Of a stretch of 27,191 nucleotides of DNA, positions 1-8,521 are shown piece after piece. How positions within the stretch are numbered: position 1 is the stretch's first letter; each line of letters starts with the position of its first letter. The stretch spans positions 1-27,191 of the forward strand of contig CAZWAP010000032.1 in NCBI GenBank assembly GCA_964632005.1, written 5' to 3'. The notes under the pieces are model-generated. The model saw nothing but the letters and a program-made list of their open reading frames with translations, did not search any database and was not told the DNA's origin. Position numbers and translations under genes: made by a program. Source of the DNA: CAZWAP01 sp964632005. Its GTDB lineage: Bacteria > Planctomycetota > Phycisphaerae > Sedimentisphaerales > Anaerobacaceae.

Positions 1-2
1 TC

Positions 3-2570
3 GTATTTGAGAACGGCGGCCAACTGCACCTGCTCGACCTGGCCGAAGAGCAGTCCAGGCCCGTGGTGGTAAAGGTTCCAGCAGACCTGCCTGATGTGCG
101 AACCAGTTTCAAGAGCGTCTCAAAATATGTCCGCAACTACTCGCTCTCGCCGTCCGGCAAAAGGGCACTCTTCGAGGCCCGCGGCGAGATATTCACTGTT
201 CCCCGGAAGCACGGCAGTATCCGCAACCTGACCAATACGTCCGGCGTCGCGGAACGGTACCCGGCCTGGTCGCCGGACGGCAAGCTCGTAGCTTACTTCT
301 CCGATAAGACGGGCGAATACGAGTTGCACACCCGGGAAGCTGACGGCACGGGCGAAGAAGTACAGATAACAACAGGGGGTTCTGCTTTTCGCTATTCGCC
401 TCGCTGGTCGCCTGACAGCAAGAAAATCGCCTTTTCCGACAAGACCGGCAGCCTCTTTGTGGTCGAGCTTGACGACGGTCGAGTCGAGCTTGTGGACAAA
501 GACCAGTGGTCTGAATTGTCTTATTATTCCTGGTCCCCTGACAGCCGATGGCTTGCCTATTCAAAGCGTATGGGCAACCGCAACGGCGTGATTATGGTCT
601 TCGACACGACGGAACATAAGACCCGACAAGTTACCAGCGACTTCTATAACGATTATGACCCCGTCTTCGACGCCGGAGGTAATTACCTTTTCTTCCGCTC
701 CGACCGTGCCTTCAAGCCCGTGTACGGCGATATGGATTATACCTGGATCTACCCTAACTCCACCGAGATCTACGCTGCCACTCTTCGCGAGGACGTCGGC
801 TCGCCGGTCGCGCCGCGTAGCGATGAGGAATATACCGAAAAAGCACGAGAAGACGGCAAAGAGGATGAGAAAGACGAGGGGGATGGAAAAGACGGCCAGC
901 GAGTGCGCATCGGCCAGGCCGACAAGAGCAGCAGGGAAAAATGCAAAGCGACTTCGGATGGTGGAAACAATGCCGGGGAAGACCAGCAAGGCACCGGCGG
1001 CACAGAGCCGGTTGAGATCGATTTCGACGGTTTCGAGCAGCGCGTCGTCAGGCTGCCCATCGACGCGGGCAATATCGGCAAGATACACAGTGTAAAAGGT
1101 AAACTTCTTTTCTCTCGCTACCCGGCTGCGGGCGCCTCCGACGGGGACAAGCCCGCCGGCAAGTTGCTTTATTACGACCTCAAAGAGCGCCAGGTGAAAA
1201 CCGTGATATCGGGCATCGACGGCTACCGAGTCTCCCAGGACGGCAAGAAGGTCCTCTATAAGAGCAAATCTACCTACGGAATCATCGATCTGGCCGCCGA
1301 CAAGAAGGTCGGTGACGGTAAAATCGCCACTGACAAGCTCAAGGCCTGGATAGACCCAAAGGCCGAGTGGCGGCAGATCTTCACCGAGGCCTGGCGTATC
1401 CAGCGGGACTTCTTTTACGACCCCAATATGCACGGCCTGGATTGGCCTGCGATCAAGAAACGCTACGAGATCCTGCTTGACTACGTCGTGGACCGCGAAG
1501 ACCTCAATTACGTTATCGGGGAGATGATTGCCGAGCTGAACGCCTCTCACACGTACGTCCGAGGCGGTGATATTGAAAGGCCCGAGACCATCCCCGTCGG
1601 CCTGTTGGGCTGCGATTTCCAACTGGACGAAGAGAACAATGCATACCGAATCGCCAGAATCTACGAAGCTGCTCCGTGGGATGCCGAGGTCCGTTCGCCG
1701 CTACGCGAGCCGGGCCTTGACGTCAACGAAGGAGACTACCTGCTCGAGGTCAACGGCCGAAAAATTGACACGTCCAAGGACCCCTGGGCTGCCTTCCAGG
1801 GCCTCGCGGGCGAAGTGGTCGAGCTGACCATCAACGACAAACCCGACTGCAACGATGCCCGCCGGATAACGGTCAAGCCCCTCGCAAGCGAGTTCAGGCT
1901 GCGCAACCTCGCCTGGATCGAGGAGAATCGCCAGAAGGTCCAGCGGGCCACGAACAACAGGGTCGGCTATATTTACGTACCCGACACCAGCCGAAATGGC
2001 CAGAACGAACTTGTCCGCCAGTTCAACGCACAGTGGACGAAGGATGCGCTGATAATCGACGAAAGGTTTAACAGCGGCGGACAGATTCCCGACCGTTTCA
2101 TCGAGCTGCTGAACCGGCCCATCTACAACTACTGGGCACGCAGAGACCATCGCGACTGGCGAACGCCTTTCCTTGCCCACGCCGGGCCGAAGGTTATGCT
2201 CATTAACGGCTGGTCAGGCTCTGGCGGCGACGCCTTGCCGTATTACTTCCGTAAGGCCGGCCTCGGCCCGCTGGTAGGAACCAGGACCTGGGGCGGACTC
2301 ATCGGTATAAGTGGCAACCCCCAGCCGATCGATGGAGGCTTTGTCTCGGCGCCGACCTTCGGTTTCTGGAATACCCAGGGCCAGTGGGACGTCGAGGGGT
2401 ACGGCGTCGAGCCCGACTATTTCGTCGAAAACGAGCCTCACAAGATGGCCCGAGGCGAGGACCCGCAGCTCGAGAAAGCAATTGAGGTCGTCCTGGAGTT
2501 GCTCGAGAAGAATCCGCCGCCCGAGCCCCAAAAACCCGCTTACCCGGACCGTTCGGATAAAGTCGAATGA
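3..2570 (+). CDS. Tricorn-like S41 protease, 5' end cut by window edge
   Basis: The reading frame is open from base 3, so the true start lies outside the window. The first in-frame GTG (63) is only internal; residue numbers here count from it. The N-terminal ~250 residues carry beta-propeller repeats of the TolB/WD40 type (WSPDGK, WSPDSK, WSPDSR). An acidic low-complexity linker follows at ~258-320, then a helical core, a PDZ-like region (~535-610) and an S41 protease domain. Candidate catalytic residues are Ser495-His496 (ASHTYV) and Ser720 (GWSGSGGD), followed by a GTRTWGG block, as in archaeal tricorn. Tricorn proteases cut peptides to short oligopeptides; planctomycete homologues are usually exported, but the signal region is not visible here. 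An M2-type peptidase gene follows 88 nt downstream, so the pair may be co-transcribed. The family call is firm; substrate and location are inferred. Confidence 0.9.
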   Translation, partial: VFENGGQLHLLDLAEEQSRPVVVKVPADLPDVRTSFKSVSKYVRNYSLSPSGKRALFEARGEIFTVPRKHGSIRNLTNTSGVAERYPAWSPDGKLVAYFSDKTGEYELHTREADGTGEEVQITTGGSAFRYSPRWSPDSKKIAFSDKTGSLFVVELDDGRVELVDKDQWSELSYYSWSPDSRWLAYSKRMGNRNGVIMVFDTTEHKTRQVTSDFYNDYDPVFDAGGNYLFFRSDRAFKPVYGDMDYTWIYPNSTEIYAATLREDVGSPVAPRSDEEYTEKAREDGKEDEKDEGDGKDGQRVRIGQADKSSREKCKATSDGGNNAGEDQQGTGGTEPVEIDFDGFEQRVVRLPIDAGNIGKIHSVKGKLLFSRYPAAGASDGDKPAGKLLYYDLKERQVKTVISGIDGYRVSQDGKKVLYKSKSTYGIIDLAADKKVGDGKIATDKLKAWIDPKAEWRQIFTEAWRIQRDFFYDPNMHGLDWPAIKKRYEILLDYVVDREDLNYVIGEMIAELNASHTYVRGGDIERPETIPVGLLGCDFQLDEENNAYRIARIYEAAPWDAEVRSPLREPGLDVNEGDYLLEVNGRKIDTSKDPWAAFQGLAGEVVELTINDKPDCNDARRITVKPLASEFRLRNLAWIEENRQKVQRATNNRVGYIYVPDTSRNGQNELVRQFNAQWTKDALIIDERFNSGGQIPDRFIELLNRPIYNYWARRDHRDWRTPFLAHAGPKVMLINGWSGSGGDALPYYFRKAGLGPLVGTRTWGGLIGISGNPQPIDGGFVSAPTFGFWNTQGQWDVEGYGVEPDYFVENEPHKMARGEDPQLEKAIEVVLELLEKNPPPEPQKPAYPDRSDKVE

Positions 2571-2658
2571 CCTTTGTGCACTCGGAAAATGAATCAAGTC
2601 GGTCATATTTATATCCCCCATTACAGTCGTATTCGATAAGCGAAAGGAGGCCAACCTT

Positions 2659-4338
2659 ATGAAATCTGTACTTACCACATTCTCTCTGTTTGCTTTGGCC
2701 GTTCTTGTTTTCGGCTGTGCACCCAACATGCAGGAAAAAAAGCTGCAAGCGTTCATCGACGAGCACGTTGAGACGGTCAAGCCCTTGGCCAAGGCCGCCG
2801 CTCTTGCCTACTGGGAGGCCGCCATCAGTGGAAAGCCCGAAGATTATGAGAGGACGAGCGAACTTACCCTCGAGGTTCGACAGATCTACAGTGACCGCAG
2901 TGACTTCGAGTTTCTAAGAGACATCAAGAAATCCAGCCGAATAAGAGACCCGCTTCTCAACCGCCAGCTTCAGGTACTCTACTATGCGTATCTGGAAAAC
3001 CAGATGGACCCGGATCTGCTCAAGCAAATCGTCGATTTGAGCACCGAAATCGAAAAGAAGTTCAGCACGTTCCGCGGCACCATAGACGGTAGGAAAGTCA
3101 CCGACAACCAGATAAAGCAGATACTCAAGAGCTCCACCGACTCGGCCGAGAGAAAAAAGGCCTGGCTTGCAAGTAAGCAGGTAGGTCCCGTCGTCGCTTC
3201 CGACCTCATCCGGCTGGTGAAGCTGCGGAACCAAGCTGCCAGAAAGCTTGGCTTCGACAACTACCATACAATGTCTCTGACAATAAGCGAGCAGGATGTC
3301 AAAGAGATCGACGGGATCTTCGAAGAACTCTACAAACTGACCAACGTACCGTACGCTAAGGTCAAGGCCGAGCTGGATCGAAGGCTGGCTGATAAGTACG
3401 GCATCTCCGCCCGTGACCTGATGCCCTGGCACTACCACGATCCCTTCTTCCAGGAAACGCCGATGGTCTACGACCTCGACCTCGACCTTTATTACAAGGG
3501 CAAAGACATCAAGAAGCTCTCGGCCGATTTCTACGCCAGCATCGGACTGCCGGTCGATTCGATCCTTGCAAACAGCGATCTGTACGAAAAAGAAGGCAAG
3601 AATCCCCATGCCTTCTGTACCGACATCGACAAGGAAGGCGATGTGCGAATCCTCTGCAACCTCAAGGACAACGCGGCCTGGATGGAAACCCAACTGCACG
3701 AGCTCGGCCACGCCGTCTATGACAAGTACCACGACCCTGCGGTGCCCTGGCTGCTGCGCGAGCCTGCCCACGCCTTCACCACCGAAGCGGTGGCGATGTT
3801 CTTCGGGCGGCTCAGCCAAAACCCGGCCTGGATGCAGCAGATGCTCGGTCTGAGCGATGCCCAGCGGGCTCGGATCGAAAAGACGAGCGAGAAGTACGCC
3901 CGCCTAAAACAGCTCATCTTCGCCCGCTGGGCTATGGTTATGTACAATTTCGAGAAGCAGCTTTATGCCGATCCTGACCAGGATCTCAACGCGCTGTGGT
4001 GGAAGATGGTCGAGAAGTACCAGTTCGTAAAAAAACCGCCTGGCCGAAACGAGCCCGACTGGGCGGCGAAAATCCACTTCACCATCGCCCCGTGCTACTA
4101 CCACAACTATATGCTCGGCGAGCTGCTCGCATCACAGTTGCATCACTACATCGTAACCAAGGTGCTAAAGCTCCGATCCGCCGAGGACGTAAGCTACGTC
4201 GGTCAAAAACAAGCCGGAGCATTTTTGAAACATAACGTCTTCGAGGTCGGCTCTCTCTACCACTGGAACGAGATGATAAGGCGCGCCACCGGCGAGCCGC
4301 TTACGCCTAAGTACTTCGTCGAGGAATTCGTTAGATGA
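2659..4338 (+). CDS. M2-family (ACE-like) zinc dipeptidyl carboxypeptidase, lipoprotein
   Basis: This 559-aa protein begins with a short signal peptide ending in a lipobox (LVFGC, Cys20), so it is probably a membrane-anchored lipoprotein facing the periplasm. The zinc motif HELGH sits at residues 347-351 and a candidate third ligand, Glu376 (TTEAVAMFF), lies 25 residues after His351, the spacing typical of the M2/peptidyl-dipeptidase A fold. The rest is largely alpha-helical, as expected. The start is fixed by a strong Shine-Dalgarno (AAGGAGG, 2644-2650) 8 nt before ATG. M2 enzymes remove dipeptides from the C-terminus of oligopeptides. Its place between a tricorn-like protease and an oligopeptide transporter suggests it trims peptides before import. 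An M3-type oligopeptidase is the main alternative. Confidence 0.85.
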   Translation: MKSVLTTFSLFALAVLVFGCAPNMQEKKLQAFIDEHVETVKPLAKAAALAYWEAAISGKPEDYERTSELTLEVRQIYSDRSDFEFLRDIKKSSRIRDPLLNRQLQVLYYAYLENQMDPDLLKQIVDLSTEIEKKFSTFRGTIDGRKVTDNQIKQILKSSTDSAERKKAWLASKQVGPVVASDLIRLVKLRNQAARKLGFDNYHTMSLTISEQDVKEIDGIFEELYKLTNVPYAKVKAELDRRLADKYGISARDLMPWHYHDPFFQETPMVYDLDLDLYYKGKDIKKLSADFYASIGLPVDSILANSDLYEKEGKNPHAFCTDIDKEGDVRILCNLKDNAAWMETQLHELGHAVYDKYHDPAVPWLLREPAHAFTTEAVAMFFGRLSQNPAWMQQMLGLSDAQRARIEKTSEKYARLKQLIFARWAMVMYNFEKQLYADPDQDLNALWWKMVEKYQFVKKPPGRNEPDWAAKIHFTIAPCYYHNYMLGELLASQLHHYIVTKVLKLRSAEDVSYVGQKQAGAFLKHNVFEVGSLYHWNEMIRRATGEPLTPKYFVEEFVR

Positions 4339-4393
4339 CGCTGCTCCTTCGCACAGGGTGTACAATGCAAGGTGTTTTGATTATAGGTGATCT

Positions 4394-6310
4394 ATGAGTC
4401 TTGAAGAAAAACCTCTGGCCGAAATCACGGTCAAGGCGGTCGTATTGGGCGTTGTGCTCTCAGTTATCCTCGCCGCGGCCAACGCGTATCTGGGTCTTTT
4501 TGCCGGCATGACCGTCTCGGCCTCGATACCAGCGGCCGTGATCTCAATGGGAGTGCTGCGGCTGTTTCGTCGATGCACGATCCTCGAGAACAACATCGTC
4601 CAGACCGCCGCATCTGCCGGCGAATCCCTCGCCGCCGGCGTCATCTTTACGCTGCCGGCTCTGGTCATACTGGGCACCTGGGACAGCTTCAGCTTCAAGT
4701 GGGTCGCGGTCATCGCCGGGTTCGGAGGCGTGCTCGGTGTGCTCTTTACCATACCACTACGCCGTTCGCTCATCGTCGAAGGCAAGCTCAAGTTCCCCGA
4801 AGGCATCGCCACAGCAGAAGTCCTCGAGACCGGTCAGCAAGGCGGCAAGGGCGTCTTTTGCATCGCAAAGGCGGCCGTCGCCTCGGGCCTGTTCAAAGTT
4901 GGTGCCGGGGCTATCGGCCTGTGGCCCGAGGTGCTTGAGGGCGCCAAGGGGCTCGGCGGTACGCTGCTGTACTTCGGCTCGAATCTCAGCCCTGCCCTGC
5001 TGTCGGTCGGCTACATCGTCGGCCTGAACATCGCCGTGCTTATCTTCATCGGGGGTTTTTGTAACTGGCTCGTCGCAATACCTCTCTGTGCCGCCATCCA
5101 GGGCCCACCTGCGGGGGAAAAGCTGTCCGCCGTCGAATGGGCCTTTGAAATCTGGTCTGCACAAACAAGGTATATCGGCGTCGGCGGAATGGTCATAGGC
5201 GGGCTCTGGACCATCTTGCATATGCGAAAATCTCTGTTGAGCGGGATCGCCAGCGGCCTGAAGGCCTATCGTGATATGGCCGGCGGCCAGGCCGAGATCG
5301 CCCGAACAGAGAAAGATATGCCGATGAAATGGGTGATGGTCCTCATCGTCGCATCGGTCGTCCCGCTCTACCTGCTCTATCAGGTCTTTGTCCAGCAGGT
5401 CATCGTCTCGGTGACGATGGCCGCTATAATGCTCGTCACCGGCTTTGTCTTCTCGGCGGTCGCCGGATATATGGCCGGGCTTGTCGGCTCGTCCAACAAC
5501 CCGATTTCCGGTGTGACAATCGCCACGGTCCTCGTCTCTTCGCTGTTGTTGTTCGTTCTTATGGGAGCCGGGGCGGCCAACGGCCCGGCTGCGGCCATTA
5601 TAATCGGCAGCGTCGTCTGCTGCGCAGCTGCGATAGCCGGTGACAACATGCAGGACCTCAAGGCCGGCCACATAGTAAAAGCTACCCCCTGGAAGCAGCA
5701 GGTCATGCAGCTTGTCGGCACGGTCTCCGCCGCCCTGGTCCTGGCGCCGGTGATGATTCTGCTGCAGAAGGCCTACGGCTTTGCGGGACAGCCCGGCGCA
5801 GGACCGAAAGCACTGCCCGCTCCCCAGGCCAACCTCATGGCCTCGGTCTCAAAGCTCGTCTTCGAGCAGAACCTCCCCTGGGCTTATATTGGTATCGGGA
5901 TGGCTGTCGCCGTCGTTGTCATTGCGCTCGACCTCTATCTGCAGAAAAAAGGCAGTACCTTCCGCACACCCGTGCTCGCCGTGGCAATCGGATTCTATCT
6001 TCCGTTCGAGTTGTCGGTTCCCATCTTTGCCGGGGGCCTTATACACCAGGCCATAAAGGCCTTCAACAGAACCCGCCTGGTCGATGCCGACCAGCTCGAA
6101 GGCTCCAGCCGGAACGGTCTGCTTTTTGCCTCGGGCCTTATTACCGGCGAAGCGCTTATGGGAATCATTATGGCACTGCCAATCGTGATCCTCGCCAGAA
6201 AGAATATCTCGCTGCCTCTGATTGAAAAGATGCCGTTCGGCTCTGTTCTGGGCGTTCTGCTGCTGCTCGGGGTTGCTTACTGGCTCTATCGGACTGCAAA
6301 GGAACAGTGA
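4394..6310 (+). CDS. OPT-family oligopeptide transporter (first copy)
   Basis: The 638-aa product is an integral membrane protein with roughly fifteen hydrophobic stretches. It carries hallmarks of the OPT family: an N-terminal AxNAYLGLFAGM-like helix, an ENNIVQTAASAGES segment, a KFPEG loop and the NNPISG motif at 368-373. OPT proteins are proton-coupled symporters of oligopeptides or of metal-chelate compounds; bacterial members are mostly assigned to peptides by homology only. The ATG follows the M2 peptidase stop by 55 nt. The AGGTGA at 4385-4390 is unusually close (3 nt), so translation may be modest. Adjacent exported peptidases support a peptide substrate, but the sequence does not settle it. 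A second, more divergent OPT gene lies at 10298. Confidence 0.9.
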   Translation: MSLEEKPLAEITVKAVVLGVVLSVILAAANAYLGLFAGMTVSASIPAAVISMGVLRLFRRCTILENNIVQTAASAGESLAAGVIFTLPALVILGTWDSFSFKWVAVIAGFGGVLGVLFTIPLRRSLIVEGKLKFPEGIATAEVLETGQQGGKGVFCIAKAAVASGLFKVGAGAIGLWPEVLEGAKGLGGTLLYFGSNLSPALLSVGYIVGLNIAVLIFIGGFCNWLVAIPLCAAIQGPPAGEKLSAVEWAFEIWSAQTRYIGVGGMVIGGLWTILHMRKSLLSGIASGLKAYRDMAGGQAEIARTEKDMPMKWVMVLIVASVVPLYLLYQVFVQQVIVSVTMAAIMLVTGFVFSAVAGYMAGLVGSSNNPISGVTIATVLVSSLLLFVLMGAGAANGPAAAIIIGSVVCCAAAIAGDNMQDLKAGHIVKATPWKQQVMQLVGTVSAALVLAPVMILLQKAYGFAGQPGAGPKALPAPQANLMASVSKLVFEQNLPWAYIGIGMAVAVVVIALDLYLQKKGSTFRTPVLAVAIGFYLPFELSVPIFAGGLIHQAIKAFNRTRLVDADQLEGSSRNGLLFASGLITGEALMGIIMALPIVILARKNISLPLIEKMPFGSVLGVLLLLGVAYWLYRTAKEQ

Positions 6311-6339
6311 GCCGGGTGGCCGCCGGCGAGCATTCGGCG

Positions 6340-6360
6340 GCGCCGTTAGCGCCACGGCGC
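6340..6360. terminator. Hairpin between converging OPT and glnA genes
   Basis: There is a perfect 7-bp inverted repeat (GCGCCGT / ACGGCGC) with a 7-nt loop, 30 nt after the OPT stop and ~100 nt after the glnA stop. No T-tract follows on either strand, so it is at best a Rho-type or weak bidirectional stop. Confidence 0.3.
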
Positions 6361-6458
6361 AGTTCACGGGCAGAGCATGAGCTGCGGTTTGATGGCCCGG
6401 CTGCCAGAGTCAGCCGAAGGCTGGTACGCTAACAGTCTGGCTTTTCTGCCCCAAGCCA

Positions 6459-7871
6459 TCAGCTGTCGTAGTAGAGATGAAACTCGTACGGATGTGGGCG
6501 AAGTGCCAGCTGCTCGATTTCTTCTTTGCGTTTCCATCGTATCCACGTGCTCACAAGGTCGTCCGTGAAAACGTCGCCGGCAGTGAGGAATTTATGATCG
6601 GCTTCAAGCGCATCGACAGCCTCGGCCAGTGAGCCAGGAGTATGGTGGTACTTGCCCAGCTCAGCGGCGTCCAGCTCGTAGATATCCTTATCAAGCGGCT
6701 CGCCGGGGTCGATCTTATTCTGAATCCCATCCAGCGCTGCCATCAACATCGCCGTCCACGCCAGGTAGCCGTTGGCCGTCGCATCCGGGCAGCGGAACTC
6801 GATTCGCTTGGCCTTTGGCTTTCGTGAGTACGTCGGGATTCGCACCGCCGCTGAGCGGTTGCGGGCACTCATCACCAGGTTTACTGGGGCCTCGAAGCCC
6901 GGGACAAGACGGCGATAGGAGTTTGTGCTCGGGGCCGCGAATGCCAGGATCGCAGGGGCGTGCTTGAGAATGCCCCCAGCGGCGTAGAGCGCCAGCTTAC
7001 TGAGCCCGGCATATTCCTGTCCTGCCATCAAAGTCTTTCCATCCTTCCACAGGGACATATGCGTGTGCATCCCGCTTCCATTGTCATCGAAGATGGGCTT
7101 CGGCATAAATGTCACGGTCTTGCCGTTGCGTTTTGCCACGTTCTTGATGATGTACTTGTACCACATAAACTGGTCTGCCATTTTGAACAGATCTGCGAAT
7201 TGCATATCGATCTCGGCCTGGCCGCCTGTTGCAACCTCGTGATGATGCGCCTCGACGATGATGCCTACCTTGCGCATCTCCTCGACCATCTCACCGCGAA
7301 GGTCGTGGTACGTGTCCGTGGGGCTTACCGGGAAATAGCCGCCTTTGAAGGACGGTTTGTAGCCCAGGTTCGGCTCCTCGAATCGTGCCGTGTTCCACGC
7401 GCCCTCGACCGAGTCGATCTGGTACATCCCTGTGTGCTGATTCTGCTCGTAGCGAACCTCGTCGAAGATGAAGAACTCCGGTTCAGGCCCGATGTAGCAG
7501 GTGTCTGCTATGCCCGTCTTGTTCATGTACTCGACGCCTTTTCGGGCCACGTGGCGCGGGTCGCGTGTGTAATGCTCTCTCGTCATTGGATCGACGATGT
7601 CGGCAATTACGCTGACGGTCGGCTGCCTGAAAAACGGATCTATCACGGCGGTCGCGGGGTCCGGCACCGCCAGCATATCCGATATATGTATTCCCTGCCA
7701 TCCGCGGATGGATGAGCCGTCGAAGCCGACTCCCTCTTCGAACGTCCCTTCGTCCCAGGTCTCAATCGGGAAAGAACAGTGTTGCCAGGTGCCCAACATA
7801 TCGCAGAACTTCAGATCAACCATCTTTGCGTTGTGCTTCCTTGCGAATTCGAAGAATTCTTTGGGGGTCAT
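6459..7871 (-). CDS. glnA: Glutamine synthetase type I
   Basis: The product catalyses ATP-dependent amidation of glutamate by ammonium, the central ammonium assimilation step, as a cytoplasmic dodecamer. The 470-aa length equals that of the GSI-beta class. Visible signatures are the N-terminal VGFDGSSIRGW, the metal-site stretch GPEPEFF, the ATP loop with NGSGMHTHMSLW and the NRSAAVRIP segment. Tyr398 lies in DIYELD at the position of the adenylylated tyrosine of the E. coli enzyme, so GlnE-type covalent control is possible. The ATG is preceded by AAAGGA (7880-7885) with an 8-nt spacer. The gene is transcribed away from a sigma54 activator, and a near-consensus sigma54 promoter lies ~195 nt upstream. 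Identification is firm; adenylylation is an inference. Confidence 0.97.
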   Translation of the reverse strand: MTPKEFFEFARKHNAKMVDLKFCDMLGTWQHCSFPIETWDEGTFEEGVGFDGSSIRGWQGIHISDMLAVPDPATAVIDPFFRQPTVSVIADIVDPMTREHYTRDPRHVARKGVEYMNKTGIADTCYIGPEPEFFIFDEVRYEQNQHTGMYQIDSVEGAWNTARFEEPNLGYKPSFKGGYFPVSPTDTYHDLRGEMVEEMRKVGIIVEAHHHEVATGGQAEIDMQFADLFKMADQFMWYKYIIKNVAKRNGKTVTFMPKPIFDDNGSGMHTHMSLWKDGKTLMAGQEYAGLSKLALYAAGGILKHAPAILAFAAPSTNSYRRLVPGFEAPVNLVMSARNRSAAVRIPTYSRKPKAKRIEFRCPDATANGYLAWTAMLMAALDGIQNKIDPGEPLDKDIYELDAAELGKYHHTPGSLAEAVDALEADHKFLTAGDVFTDDLVSTWIRWKRKEEIEQLALRPHPYEFHLYYDS

Positions 7872-7986
7872 GGTTCTGATCCTTTCTGGAACTACTTGGC
7901 CTACCGTGCCGGCTTGAACGATACGAGCTACCCTTTTCAGCTATTCACACGCGTTCCCGCTCCATTCAGGCGGGACTTTTCGATCG

Positions 7987-8012
7987 ACTGGCGAAAATGG
8001 AGTTCCGCCAGT
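7987..8012 (-). other. Hairpin in glnA leader
   Basis: A perfect 7-bp inverted repeat (ACTGGCG / CGCCAGT, 12-nt loop) lies inside the predicted ~195-nt untranslated leader of glnA, about 115 nt before its start codon. No role can be assigned. Confidence 0.35.
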
Positions 8013-8076
8013 TCCAGCCTCTTCTGCACCTCAGAAACGTTTGCCGCCTTTGAGCGGTAATCAGATATATCCTTGT

Positions 8077-8092
8077 CGCAATGGATGTGCCA
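8077..8092 (-). promoter_or_regulatory. Sigma54 (RpoN) promoter of glnA
   Basis: The minus strand reads TGGCAC-A-TCCA-TTGC-G, matching the sigma54 consensus TGGCACRNNNNTTGCW at every defined base but the last. The GG and GC dinucleotides are the required 10 bp apart. It points toward glnA, with a predicted start near 8066. An AT-rich stretch lies just upstream (8102-8113 is the 12-bp palindrome AAAAATATTTTT), as is common where DNA bends between enhancer and promoter. The gene on the other side encodes a sigma54 activator. Confidence 0.75.
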
Positions 8093-8338
8093 GAGAGAAC
8101 CAAAAATATTTTTAGACTTAACCTTTTATTATTTCAGGTCTTACGTAAATGTCAGACCCGGGAATACCAAGAGAAGCCTCTACATTTTTGTATTATTTAT
8201 TAGTAATCCAACAACTTTGTTGCTTCGCTGTGGCCCTATTTGCGGTGAATCCTGCCAGAAGGTGTTTACAGGCCGCCACCGGACCGGGCTCTGCTGCAAA
8301 AAAACAAGCCTGTGTCAGACGCAAATGTAATTTCATCT
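8093..8338. promoter_or_regulatory. Gene-free regulatory region between glnA and the sigma54 activator
   Basis: No gene is visible in 7872-8521. In the upstream part I see the palindrome TTACGTAA (8141-8148) and the 14-bp palindrome CAACAA-CT-TTGTTG (8209-8222), whose ACAA-N2-TTGT core recurs at 8349-8358. I also see a direct repeat TGTCAGAC at 8150-8157 and 8313-8320. These are candidate activator or operator sites for the flanking genes. I found no canonical NifA box (TGT-N10-ACA). Confidence 0.45.
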
Positions 8339-8366
8339 TTGGGAGGCTACAAATTTGTTGTATAAT
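8339..8366 (+). promoter_or_regulatory. Sigma70-type promoter of the sigma54 activator gene
   Basis: The sequence TTGGGA-N16-TATAAT (8339-8344 and 8361-8366) has a perfect -10 element. The 10-bp palindrome ACAAATTTGT (8349-8358) lies within the spacer, a position where a bound repressor would block RNA polymerase. The expected leader is about 150 nt. Confidence 0.6.
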
Positions 8367-8521
8367 TCTAATCTGAAGCCGTGGGTGTTTGGCGGTGAAA
8401 GGTTGATGCGCTCGGGCTTGCAGGCTGCAGAGCAGACCGGGTGGAGGTGGAAGTCGGGCGTTGTGCAGGATTGCGATTTTGGGCCCGTGGCGTAACGTTC
8501 AACCGAAAGGAGCGAAGTGAG

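Noticed and set aside
561..1622. Long minus-strand open frame (353 codons) opposite the tricorn-like gene
   Set aside because: It lies entirely antisense to a well-supported protease domain and has no recognisable motif; such frames are common opposite GC-rich genes.
4757..5671. Minus-strand open frame of 304 codons opposite the first OPT gene
   Set aside because: The charged, His/Asp-rich composition is the mirror of membrane-protein codons; no start signal and no motif.
7938..8025. Possible glnA leader peptide on the minus strand (a frame reading LELAELHFRQSIEKS)
   Set aside because: The frame looks protein-like, but the only start is a GTG without a ribosome-binding site, and part of the frame overlaps the sigma54 promoter.
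8093..8400. NifA enhancer boxes (TGT-N10-ACA)
   Set aside because: Checked every TGT in the stretch; none has ACA at the required distance.
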